From: Bigelowiella natans CCMP2755
Taxonomy: Eukaryota > Cercozoa > Chlorarachniophyceae
Assembly (NCBI GenBank): GCA_000320545.1
Contig: ADNK01002490.1
Coordinates: forward strand, 1 to 52,500
Reading direction: 5' to 3'
DNA: 52,500 nucleotides
The stretch's first letter is position 1. Each line of letters opens with the position of its first letter. Both the position numbers and the translations under genes were made by a program. The notes beneath the pieces were generated by a model that was given only the letters and a program-made list of their open reading frames with translations, was not told the origin of the DNA and made no database searches. Below are positions 1 through 9,929 of this stretch, in pieces.

Positions 1-47
<47 letters not shown>

Positions 48-1147
48 CGGAACCCAAAGACTTTGATTTCTCATAAGGTGCTGATGGAGTCGGATAAAAC
101 AACGTCCACCAATCCCTAGTCGGCATAGTTTATGGTAGAGACTACGACGGTATCTGATCGTCTTCGATCCCCCTACTTTCGTTCTTGATTAAAGAAGACA
201 TCCTTGGTGAATGCTTTCGCATAAGTTGCTCTTCCGGGAATCTGAGAATTTCACCTCTGGCCGCGGAATAGCAGCACCCCCAACTGTCCCTATCAATCAT
301 TACTACGGTCCCAGAACCAACAAAATAGAACACGATAGTCCTATGTCATTATTCCATGCTGCAATCTTCACGGCGTAAGCCTGCTTTGAACACTCGAATT
401 TCTTCAAAGTAAACGATCCGGATCGCGAAACTCGCCACAATTAAGGGAAAGAACGCCAACCAGAAAATAGGCTAGCACTTCCAGCACTCAACCCGAAGGC
501 GGGCCGTCCGTGCAAAGCCAGATATCCAACTACGAGCTTTTTAACTGCAACAACATTAATATACGCTATTGGAGCTGGAATTACCGCGGCTGCTGGCACC
601 AGACTTGCCCTCCAATGGATACTCGCAAAGGCATTTACGTATTGCTCATTTCGAAGACTCTGCCACAAAGGGCACAGTCACGATATTTCTTGTCACTACC
701 TCCCCGTGTCGGGATTGGGTAATTTGCGCGCCTGCTGCCTTCCTTGGATGTGGTAGCCGTTTCTCAGGCTCCCTCTCCGGAATCGAACCCTAATTCTCCG
801 TCACCCGTTACGGCCACGGTAGTCCACTACACTACCGTCAATAGCTGATAGGGCAGAAATTTGAATGAACTATCGCCTGGCAGAGCCTGGCGATTCGAAC
901 AGTTATCATGATTCACCAGAAAACCCCGAAGGGGCTGGTTCGGATCTAATAAATACCTCCAATGGAGTTTACGCACGTATTAGCTCTAGAATTACTACGG
1001 GTATCCGTGTAGATTTTCACCATCAAAGAAATTATTTCTGATTTAATGAGCCATCTGCAGTTTCACAGTACAAAGTTGTTTATACTTAGACATGCATGGC
1101 TTAGTCTTTGAGACAAGCATATGACTACTGGCAGGATCAACCAGGTA
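1..1147 (-). rRNA. 18S small-subunit rRNA, 5' part (3' end cut by window edge)
   Basis: Read on the minus strand, this begins with the eukaryotic 18S start (ACCTGGTTGATCCTGCCAGT) near position 1146. It runs through the universal core GTGCCAGCAGCCGCGGTAA around 590-605 and reaches GAATTGACGGAAG at the window edge. About 1,150 nt of a roughly 1,800-nt gene is present, and the 3' third, ITS and 28S lie off the left side. The core blocks look intact, so this is probably a functional nuclear copy and not a pseudogene. Several V-region stretches suggest a SAR-type protist, but that is an impression without alignment. Confidence 0.97.
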
Positions 1148-2525
1148 ACTATCATCGGGATTAACAATCATCTAGCTGGCTGCATACAAAACTATGTTAA
1201 TAGTTGTGCAAGCAAAACTAATGATCTCCCAATCAATCTCAGCAAGGTCTATGAAGACCAAAGTACCAAGACGATGTTAACGATAGACGATTTTATGTGT
1301 CGTCAGACATCTGGACATGTAGTTCAAATATCTCATTGACGTTCGTGCCACAATTCTAGAATATGAATCCGTACGAAGTTTCTCCGATGATTTTTCATCA
1401 ACCAGATGACTTCGAGAATCACATTCTTTCAAGCAGACGTATCCATGAATCTTATCCTCAAAGCTCTCAGATAATAAAAGAAAACTGAGGTCTAGACCAC
1501 AAACCGACTCTGCAACTGGTGTTGTCATCATAGCTACGAATTTCGTATCTATGCAGACTCCTCAACAGTCGTCCGCGAGTTTATTGCTACCTCGCGTATC
1601 AACCATCTCAGATGTAAATTGGATGTGTCGTAATATCGAATTGGAGCGGGTTTCAGATGTAGCATCCAAACCCATCCCCAATTACGATATCACTGACAGC
1701 CAAAGGTGAGACAAATTTTGATTACCAAAACGGCTCCACATTTGTTACGATGTTACGCCAAGATTGTTTTGGTTTGTCTCAAACCATTGGAATTGTACCC
1801 AGTTTTGTGTTTGAGAAGTTTTACTTCTCGCAGATGCTCAACTCATCGGACTATTTCTACCATATTTTGACTAGATTGGCAACTAGATTTTGTTGGACTG
1901 GGGCTGGGTGTGCAGGTCTATATCGTGAAGGTCCACCTCACACACCTCCCATTGACTTTTCACATGATGACCTTGTCACCCGTATGTCTCCCTCTACGCG
2001 ACTAAGCATGCACAAATATGATCAAATATGGACTTATCATTACACATCATAGCATTTTCAACAAAAAATAGCTTTGAATACAAGATCATAGTTTCAAAGC
2101 TTGCCTAAAGTTAGCTCTCTCATGTACCATCAAATGAAAAATATTACAGCTTTGATGCTGTATTCCTCTTCATGACTATTACTTTGAAAAAGTAAAATCC
2201 TTATTATATTCAATAAATAAAAATACAGCTATTGATAACTAATATATTTAAATTTGAAAATGAATTGAGTTGTACACACTACATCAAAGCCTATGTGATC
2301 CCTAGATGTGGACCTCCATTCTCAGCTGGAAAATGTTCGCTGAAAATTCTGAACTCATGTCCCTGGTATTTACCATCTTGAGGGAATGTTTTGTCTTATT
2401 TTTTACACCAATTATATCTAAAAATATTCAATCTTGGTCCCTAAAAATTTTCTATGGAACTGTAACGACAATCTGATGTTTACCAAAATCCGTCCAAAGC
2501 AGCACGTGGGCATGGGACCAGACCT
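1148..2525. other. rDNA upstream spacer (5' ETS / intergenic spacer side)
   Basis: This stretch lies immediately upstream of the leftward-transcribed 18S gene, so its left part should be the 5' external transcribed spacer and the rRNA promoter should lie within it. It is AT-rich, especially 2050-2450, with only short ORFs that lack coding character. I saw no repeated IGS subrepeats, no tRNA and no recognisable promoter motif. Convincing coding sequence resumes at 2526, so the window holds one border of an rDNA unit. Confidence 0.6.
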
Positions 2526-3135
2526 ATGCGCACGTCGCCGCGATTTCTATCTTCATGTATATCACTATGGGCTGCGATTGTTGTGATCATCCTATATAGG
2601 AATACGGAGAGAGATTTGAGCCTCCAAATACGTCCTTCATCACACTTCCGATCAGCCGCGATTGGTAGCAAGGCCTTCATTCGACTGCAGCCGAATTCTC
2701 ATCGTGTCACTGACCGTCGGCGTTCTTCGTTGTTGCCGAACCAATATGATGTAATCGATGGACAACTGCGCCTCCTCACAGACCAGTTAGACTCAAAACT
2801 TTCGCAGAATCTCATGTCATCCAGTGCCGAGCTTGAGGAGCTCATCCACAAAACTCTGAGGAGGAATGTCAGAAAAGGGGGATCTCAAGACCCAAAGATA
2901 GTGCGCGATGTGGTGAAGATATGCAGGTACTGGGACACATCATCATTTCGTAAGTACACAATAGAGACTTCAACGTTACCTAAACAGGCGCGAGAATTTC
3001 CCACGTGCAGCGGCAACATGGCTTCAGTCTGGTGATTCTGCGACAAGATCACACGCATCGGATTCGATGTCGCAATCTAGCAACTTTCCCCAAGTGGCTC
3101 TACGTGTAATACCATTCATTTCCTTTGCAAACTAG
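2526..3135 (+). CDS. hypothetical small protein with N-terminal membrane anchor (2 exons)
   Basis: Exon 1 is 2526-2949 and ends at a consensus GTAAGT donor. Exon 2 is best taken as 3011-3135 (acceptor GTGCAG), giving a 61-nt intron, agreeing phases and about 182 residues. Unspliced, the frame stops at 3035. Residues ~8-24 form a hydrophobic segment (SSCISLWAAIVVIILYR) after a short basic N terminus, so a type II signal-anchor protein is likely. The middle holds a leucine-spaced helical region near residues 75-115. I recognise no domain. It could be the 5' part of a longer Golgi or ER enzyme or a decayed gene. Its neighbour is the rDNA spacer on the left and a convergent gene on the right. Confidence 0.42.
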
Positions 3136-3890
3136 TCCGTTGTACGCGCGCGATGCACATGATCAACAAGTGTGTTGATCTCTTCTCCTCAATGGCTGTC
3201 ATTGTCGGTTCGACACTGCACGTCCACGCAGCAGGATGTGCACATGCGTGCATCGCGTGCGCGCTGTGCACGCGCGAGCTGATGCGCATGCGCAACTGAC
3301 TGTGCGTGTGTGCTCACACGACAATCATTTGTCTGCGCGCACGCGACGCAGCTCTTTTTGCGGCAAGTTGCAATTTGTGCAATGCCAAGCTAGAATGATG
3401 TCAAATGGTCCTGGGCCTGCTGCACCGTGCTAGCGTGGCAGTGCGTGCATGATTGCGCATGGACACCGCTTCTCGCTTGACACCGGCATCGTCGGCCATG
3501 TCCAACATGTCTACACGCACATCATGTGTTTTGGTTGCTGTGCACTGTGCATCCCGCTAGCATCCCGGGGCAGCGTGTGCAGCTCTAGAGCTAGACAAGT
3601 CCAGCTGCCTTTGTTCGGAACCGTAGCATCGCGCTGCTATGTGCAGGCCCAAAGCTACATTGCATCAATTTGCCGTCATGTGCGTACATGTACGCACGTG
3701 CATGTCTAGATGTGGGCATGCTAGTACGGTGATCTGGAATGTGTGCATCCATAGAAAATTTACATGTACATGTTCGACGGCTTTAGCAATTGTTCATCGC
3801 AAATTGCTAAGATATAGAAAATATGCTTCTAATCATTATGCTTCTAATCATGATGCAATGTGCAGCTTGGTCTCTGGCATCTCTGAGCTA
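3136..3890. repeat. palindrome-word-rich convergent intergenic island 1
   Basis: This is non-coding DNA between two genes that point at each other (2526-3135 + and 4031-6884 -). It is dense in self-complementary or near-palindromic words: GCTAGC, TCTAGA, GCATGC, TGCGCA, ACATGT and alternating GTGCGTGC. Short ORFs here lack coding character. The same vocabulary recurs in islands at 16190, 22440, 31080 and 43010. Confidence 0.55.
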
Positions 3891-4030
3891 CTTCATTTAT
3901 GTGTCAACACCCAATTTTTCATCGCATCCCATGCAGCTGGAAGTGCCCATTGCAAATTCTCTGGTCCCCATTGTTTAACAACAGGAAAAATCGAAGTGTC
4001 CAAATGCCATCGAAGTTGCTTGTTCCTTCT

Positions 4031-6884
4031 TCAATCATATTCATCATCAAAGCCATCGTCGCTGTCGTCGAAGGACGAGCGCCTTTTTCGAGCCCCGGCT
4101 ATCTTTTTGTTGCCACGGATCACTTGCAAGAAAGTGTTGTCGCAGATGGAGAGAAAACAGAAAACAAACAGAGACTCTAGAGACTTCACATCATCCTCAG
4201 TAACCAAATGAAGCCACACGTACTCGCATACTTGAATGAAAATCGCAAGGTCGACTTCGGCGTTTTCATCCTTCTTAGCTGCCTTCAGGAACTTCCGCAC
4301 CATCCCAGAGATGATGTCACTCAAATCCTCCCTACGACCGATATTCTCAACGTACTCATGGTGAGAGAGAGCTGTGGAGAACATCGTTGCAAGGTCGCTG
4401 GACTTCATCCCACCTGAATAATCCATCGCCATGAACACCTCTTGCACTATATCCTCCATAACAGCGCCCAGTGCTTCTTTATGCAGCCCGGTGTCGCTAC
4501 TTGTAAAGGCTTTCAAGGTTTGCAGGATGAGATTTTGAAGTGGTGAGCTGACTAATCCTCGAAAACTTGTCTTACTTATGGAGGATTCCATCTTGGATCC
4601 CTCTGCACGTGCCTTCGACTTTGCACGGATGCCTGATTTCTTTAGCTTCCCGTTGTTGGCTATCTTGCGCTTGAGGCACACATAAAAAATCTTTTTTAAA
4701 TTATTCACGCGGTCCTTATCTGGGAAAGTCTTCGTAGCTGGTAATGGCTCGTCATCGCCAGTGTCATACTGGGGGGACTCCAGGTCTTTCAGCACGTTCA
4801 GGATAGTGTCATTGACATTAAACATGCTGAGAAATCGCAGGCACTTGACCAGGATGAACTTGGACGCAATGGCACTTTGATGTTTCACTAAAGAGCTCCA
4901 CTTGCGGATAATGGTGTCGGTGAAAGTGTCCTTCGTTACATAGCGCTCCTCGAACGTATCATACGATTTTCCCTCCCATTCTGCTATTTCCGCCTTAAGC
5001 TTTTTCTCTTCCTTTTTGTCTGTGCACCCGTACATCATCACCTAAAGGGAAAAGTGTGAAGTTTCCGTTAGAGGCGGGGAGGTGGCAGGCAGAAGATAAA
5101 CTAACAAAACATTATTGGAGAAACCTTTTATTAAATTTGTGCGAAATTCAAAATCGAGAAAGGTTTAGCCTGCATAGCTGTGACATGCCGGGTGCATATC
5201 GGCGATGTCATTCGCTAAAAATAATGAATTTATGTACGTGTAAAAATCAAACACGGGTGTCCCGGTTCAATCAAGAAAACGACTCATTAACTCACAGAAT
5301 TTAAAAAATAGAAGTGGAATCTTGAAAGTGGATTCCGGAAACTAAACCGTGACTGAGCGCGGGAAATATTCATCGGAGATTTCAGCACAGCTGAATTCTC
5401 TTAAAAGTACTCTTTTCAATATTTGATGCGTTGTGTAATAGTAGCAGCAACCATCAAAAAGCGCAAGAATTTCTCCGCCGTGAGCTCGTTTGAATTTCCA
5501 GAAAGTCTTTCATAGGCCATTTGGAGCAAGTTATCGCAAAAGTCGCAGAACTCAACGATGTCGTAACTCTTATCCCCGTCATCAGTGCATTCTATCGTGT
5601 TTCGGATGTTAACGTAGATTTCATCCTTACTACCGCCTCCGGTGATAATATCGAAATACCAAGCCGGAAAATTTGGGTTTCGCTTCAGGAACGTGGTGCT
5701 TGACAAGGTGAATTTCTGCAGGAATCCCTTGAGCTCACCAAAAGACAGGTTTCCGTTCTTGTTGGTGCTAGAGTCGATCAAAGCGAAAGTGCGATTCCAT
5801 AGCTCGGATCCGGCGGATTTCTTCTTTTCTTGCCGTGTCTTTCGCCTCCCACGCCGCCTTCCTCTTCCCCGGGTCTCGGTTTTTGCCATAGGTGACGTTG
5901 CTGCACCTTCGTTGTTCTCATCCCTTGTCTCACTACCCTGCCAAGTGTCCGAACGTCTTACCGGACTACCCCGGTTGTTGCCTAAGTCATCATAAAAATC
6001 GAGAGGGAACATGCACAGATGAGAGAGAGGCAGAAGTCAGAGATATTGCAAAATTGAGTTGGGGGGTAGCATTTTGATGTGAAGAAGAAGGCACCTCTTC
6101 GGCTTGGGGATACCGAACCAATATCAGACGATGAGCGACGCAACCTATTTCTGGTATCCCTCCCACCTCCCTTGGCGTCTCCATTACTACTAGTACTATT
6201 AACATTATTGACAGAATTCAGGGCTTCACTGAGTTCAAGATTTCCTGCAGCGGCTTGAAGAGATGGATTACTCATATCCCCTTGCGGTGTTGCTTCGCCT
6301 ACTGATGATCCTAATTTTGCTTCGTTCAAGATGCCCTGGTGTTCCCCCTCCTGCTGAGGTGTCTCCTTGATAGCCGCAAGCGGCTGCCCTTCCCCCCTCC
6401 TCTTAGCCCATAATCCCATTGCCGTTGACGCCAACCCACTTCCTGTCCTTCTTTCTATCCACTCGGCTTGGAGCAAGTGCGCATCTTCTGAAGAGCTTAC
6501 ATTTCGCGTTTGCACGCTGCTCCTCTCGTTATCACCACTATCGGTGCTGATACTAGAAATATTTTCTAGGGGGTTATCCTCTGAGAAGGGACCGAAGTTT
6601 ACCTGGGGAAACAGACACGCACACATCAAACACACACAAATACACACGCTCTGGGAGCAGAGAAGAGGGTACCACGAAGACCACCACACTCTTTTAGAAT
6701 ATACTCATTCCCGAACACGATATGCACAGAGCAGAAGAGAGGGCGGTGGAACTCTTTTCCCCTTTAATCTACATGTCCTATACATCCTCGGATTGACAAA
6801 AGGAGCCGACCTGGAAGCCAGTCGGGGTCTGCCGTCGTTTCGTCACTAGCTTTAGCATAGGATGCGTACCTTCAATAAATACAT
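4031..6884 (-). CDS. EF-hand-like protein with basic linker and acidic tail (4-exon model)
   Basis: The exon model on the minus strand is 6884-6870, 6602-6095, 5981-5452 and 5041-4031, with phases agreeing (about 687 residues). The 6094-5982 intron (GTGCCT...TTAG) is well supported. Two joins are softer: the 15-nt first exon, and the 5451-5042 intron with its weak GTTGCT donor. If the latter is not used, exon 3 stops at 5416 and 5041-4031 is a separate gene starting at 5038. Residues 212-229 are an Arg/Lys-rich stretch resembling a nuclear signal. Residues 246-257 (STNKNGNLSFGE) fit an EF-hand loop, but with Ser instead of Asp at position 1. A second helical region in exon 4 looks like a degenerate EF-hand pair. 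The protein ends in a basic patch and an Asp-rich tail (FDDSDDGFDDEYD). This suggests a calcium-responsive regulatory protein; the family is unknown. Confidence 0.6.
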
Positions 6885-7100
6885 TTAACGATCGCTCTTC
6901 TTCATTCTTTGTCTTCTCTGTGTCGAGAATCTCGGGCTAGCTTATTCTCATCTCAGGGGAGGGGTGGATAGTATGCTTGTATTTTAGTATATTCGAAGTA
7001 CTAAAAAATAAATATGCTCGCAGGAAATAGCAACCCCACTGTCCTTGAGGCCCAAGCTGCGACATTAAATCCTCGGTAACGGCTGCAACGAATTTCGGGC

Positions 7101-8457
7101 CTAGATAATGCTGCATGTTGGCCTATGCAACAATGACACACCAACAACAACCACAACAAAAACAGAACAGGGGAAATTAATGAACGACTCATTGATCGTT
7201 GTAAGAAGTCCAATATCCCTTTGTTCAGGGAGACGCGTGGCCAATTTCGGAATGAGATTTTTCTTAAGTGCAATATGCTAGAATATCCTCTACAAAATAA
7301 ATAGTGTCCGATTGTCAGATGATACGCGAAATTGGACCTTCGCCTTAGCCAGAAATTCCAGCATACGACCCGGATCGTTGTAGAGTCTTATCATTATAAA
7401 GCAAAGAAAATTAGCAAAAAGTGGGTGCAAGTGGATGCATGATGAATTACTGAAATGAACATCGCATTGAGTTGTAGAAAACCATGTAGTTAATCCTCGT
7501 TTAGATCATCAGTAGCAGCAGCAGTAACAGGTGAAATGAGTGAGGGGAAGGAACTACCCATGGTTCTGTATGCAAGCCTGGAGCTCTCTACGTACCTATG
7601 AAAATTAGTGATTAGGCAGAGGAGAGGATCAAGAAAGACTCATTGGGGACAAAAAGAAGATGGTGAAGGATCACTTGGTCGCTATGAACTCCCTTCCATG
7701 CTGCCCCATCAACGCATCGTTAATGTGTCACTTCACCTTCAAGGCCTCTGATTCAAGCTGACGACGGGCTGTTTTCCTTGCTGATCTGACATCGTTTCAA
7801 ATTGATGTGAAAGCAAAATTGCATTCGGAGCGTTCAAAAAGGGGGAGGAAACACATGCAAACACACACACATATGTAGGCAAAGGAAAGACATTTTGTGT
7901 TCTAGTGGCTCAGAAGGTTGCACAGCACCAAGAATCATCGACGTTTCTGGAGGTAATTTCGACACGAATTTGCATGTCCGAACTTCTTCACGTGCAATTC
8001 TACGACAAAATCTCACCCGATGGCTGAAACGACGCCTTTCTTCGACGACTTTTTCTTCCAGGAGGTACGCCTGTTCAGCAGTGCGAGCACATCTCAGCAA
8101 CTGTCTTCACATGGATGGCAATTGGTAGAACCCATTTTGCAGAAATACTTGTTTGCAATTCAAAACTTAGCAGCAGCCTTCCCAAATGTTCATGCGTGCA
8201 TTCGTGTGTGTGCCCGCGCGCGTCGAATTTTGTCTGAAATGAAAACTGCCAATGTGCAGCGCACTCGTTTGTGTGCACATGGTGCACTACTTCTGAGTCG
8301 ACTTGACTCGTGCACTTTTCGGCCGAACCCTCTTGGGAGACACCACCTGAACACAACGAGTTTCCGTTGGTCAGCCAAGACAAAACAACGGTGAGTTTTT
8401 TACTTTTCGGCTCGGTCGGGCACTCTTGAAGCCTCCACTTCCTCTCTTCACATTGTC
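7101..8457 (-). CDS. unrecognised basic, coiled protein; 5' end unresolved (7-exon model)
   Basis: Agreeing minus-strand exons are: one ending at 8291 (start within about 8457-8380, no ATG seen in frame), 8100-7892 (or to 7871), 7785-7737, 7595-7558, 7386-7326, 7277-7189 and 7122-7101 with stop TAG. Each junction has GT-AG borders and matched phase, and the last acceptor follows a long T-rich tract. The product is hydrophilic, with a charged helical region (AYLLEEKVVEERRRFSHRV), a segment SARKTARRQLESEALK, and a C-terminal half containing LYNDPGRMLEFLAKAK. It ends in PTCSII. I do not recognise a family. Several exons are under 65 nt. The first exon is missing or lies further right; a candidate ATG at 8488 opens a very short frame. 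Confidence 0.5.
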
Positions 8458-8561
8458 AAATCGGAGGCGCCTGACACTTTTATAACCATGACCAGGGATG
8501 TAAGATTCTCTATATGGTGGCGAATTGTGGAGGAAATTTCATTTGCAAATGAAATTGCAGA

Positions 8562-8564
<3 letters not shown>

Positions 8565-8621
<57 letters not shown>
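8565..8621. repeat. compound (CT)n(GT)n microsatellite
   Basis: About 19 CT units pass directly into about 9 GT units. The tract is intergenic, between the 7101-8457 gene and the retrotransposon. Confidence 0.95.
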
Positions 8622-9408
8622 TTGTGCAAGTTATTATTTTCATTCATGAGTGGAAAACTCACTCCAGGGAGAGAGCATTAAAAGTGCTCATCCTCGCGCT
8701 GACCAGCTGCGCTGGCGAAGAATCGTTCGAACGCGAAGTTCCGGGGGGGTGGGTGTAGTAACTGCTGGCAATAAAAAGATGTGTTGAAGGAAACCTCGTA
8801 TCTGTCACATGTTCTTCAAATCATGATGTCGCAATTCAAAAATAGCATCCTATTTCATCATTGATATTATTCCTTTCGAAAATCGTTGCCGCATCTATGG
8901 AAAGTTTGGCGTTTCAGTGTTTTCTTGAATTTTTTTGTACATTGTTTCTCGTAGTTTTCTTATTTTAAGCTGCCATGTTATCATCATTTTGAGCCTCTTT
9001 CATCGTGACTTCTTTTTCCCTTCTTTTGTTCGGAGCAAGAACCTGTATTATTAATCCAACTACCTTTTTCCTCTCCAACTACCTTTTTCCTCTCCTACAC
9101 CATCAGTTTTAGTTCAAAAAGGGATTCGAAACCATGGCATTTCATCGATTTTGAGTATTTTTTGTTGTCGTAAGAAGAAGAATGCGTATTTCGTCGTTTC
9201 CAGCTGTGTAACAGAAAAGACTACCCCAGCAACTCTCCTGCATCCATTTCATTCTTCATTCCTCCATCACGGCAACCATCATCAAATCCCAAAATGAAAG
9301 GCGCCATCTACTCCTCGTAGCGAATACAAGAATCAGATGCAAGGTCGTTTCAACCTTCCAAATCTGCGACAGACATTCTAGTTCAATTGACCCCATGTGA
9401 TATATGTA
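8622..9408. other. intergenic, nothing recognised
   Basis: This is AT-rich flank left of the retrotransposon. It has short ORFs only and a local tandem repeat of AACTACCTTTTTCCTCTCC at about 9058-9095. No RNA gene or promoter motif was seen. Confidence 0.5.
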
Positions 9409-9564
9409 TGTAGCGCGTACCACTACGCGGGCACAAGTCACGTGCGACAACAAAGGGGTTGTCGCGGATATAGAATATAGATAACGTAGATATTAATACA
9501 GCATAGGCACGTGGGTTCCGGCGGGACTCATGGCAGCACACCGGAAGTGTGCTGCCCCACGTGC
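9409..9564 (+). repeat. partial extra LTR copy: tandem duplication of the first 156 bp
   Basis: This 156-bp block equals the first 156 bp of the LTR and is followed head-to-tail by the full LTR at 9565. It contains the first two LTR hairpins but not the third or the poly(A) region. It is missing from the 3' LTR. Confidence 0.93.
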
Positions 9565-9890
9565 TGTAGCGCGTACCACTACGCGGGCACAAGTCACGTG
9601 CGACAACAAAGGGGTTGTCGCGGATATAGAATATAGATAACGTAGATATTAATACAGCATAGGCACGTGGGTTCCGGCGGGACTCATGGCAGCACACCGG
9701 AAGTGTGCTGCCCCACGTGCGGCGGCATTCGCGAAAGCTTCGCGAATGATTACGCAGTGCACGATTTAATAAAAATATAATCTTTAATAAAAATAAACAC
9801 AACTCTTCAAAAGGAAGCAAACGTGCCTTTCCCCCCCCCTGCCTACTTGTGCACGTAGCGCCTCGGCCTGTGAACACCTTACGCGCAACA
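9565..9890 (+). repeat. 5' LTR (326 bp)
   Basis: Starts TGTAGC and ends CAACA, identical by eye to 14955-15280. It contains three perfect hairpins and two AATAAA words, which probably serve poly(A) signalling in the U3/R part. A C-run lies near the 3' end. Confidence 0.96.
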
Positions 9891-9895
9891 ACCTT

Positions 9896-9913
9896 TGGCT
9901 TCCACACACGGGA
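9896..9913 (+). promoter_or_regulatory. candidate primer binding site
   Basis: TGGCTTCCACACACGGGA begins 5 nt after the 5' LTR with the TGG expected to pair with a tRNA CCA end. I cannot name the tRNA. The 5-nt offset is slightly longer than usual, so the assignment is tentative. Confidence 0.4.
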
Positions 9914-9929
9914 AACGATTTGACTAACA

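Noticed and set aside
142-793. Short ORFs on both strands inside 18S
   Set aside because: They lie within conserved rRNA sequence and have no coding signal.
1750-2052. 100-codon plus-strand ORF in the rDNA spacer
   Set aside because: Unbiased composition, no domain, inside probable ETS/IGS.
2950-2987. 38-nt intron in the first small gene
   Set aside because: Shorter than every other intron here; a 61-nt alternative ending at 3010 keeps a better frame.
6936-7121. 59-codon minus-strand frame (MQHYLGPKFVAAVTEDLMSQ ...) as a gene
   Set aside because: It looks coding at first, but the acceptor at 7123 joins the upstream exons only in the phase that ends at 7101, leaving this frame in the 3' UTR. 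Not fully excluded.
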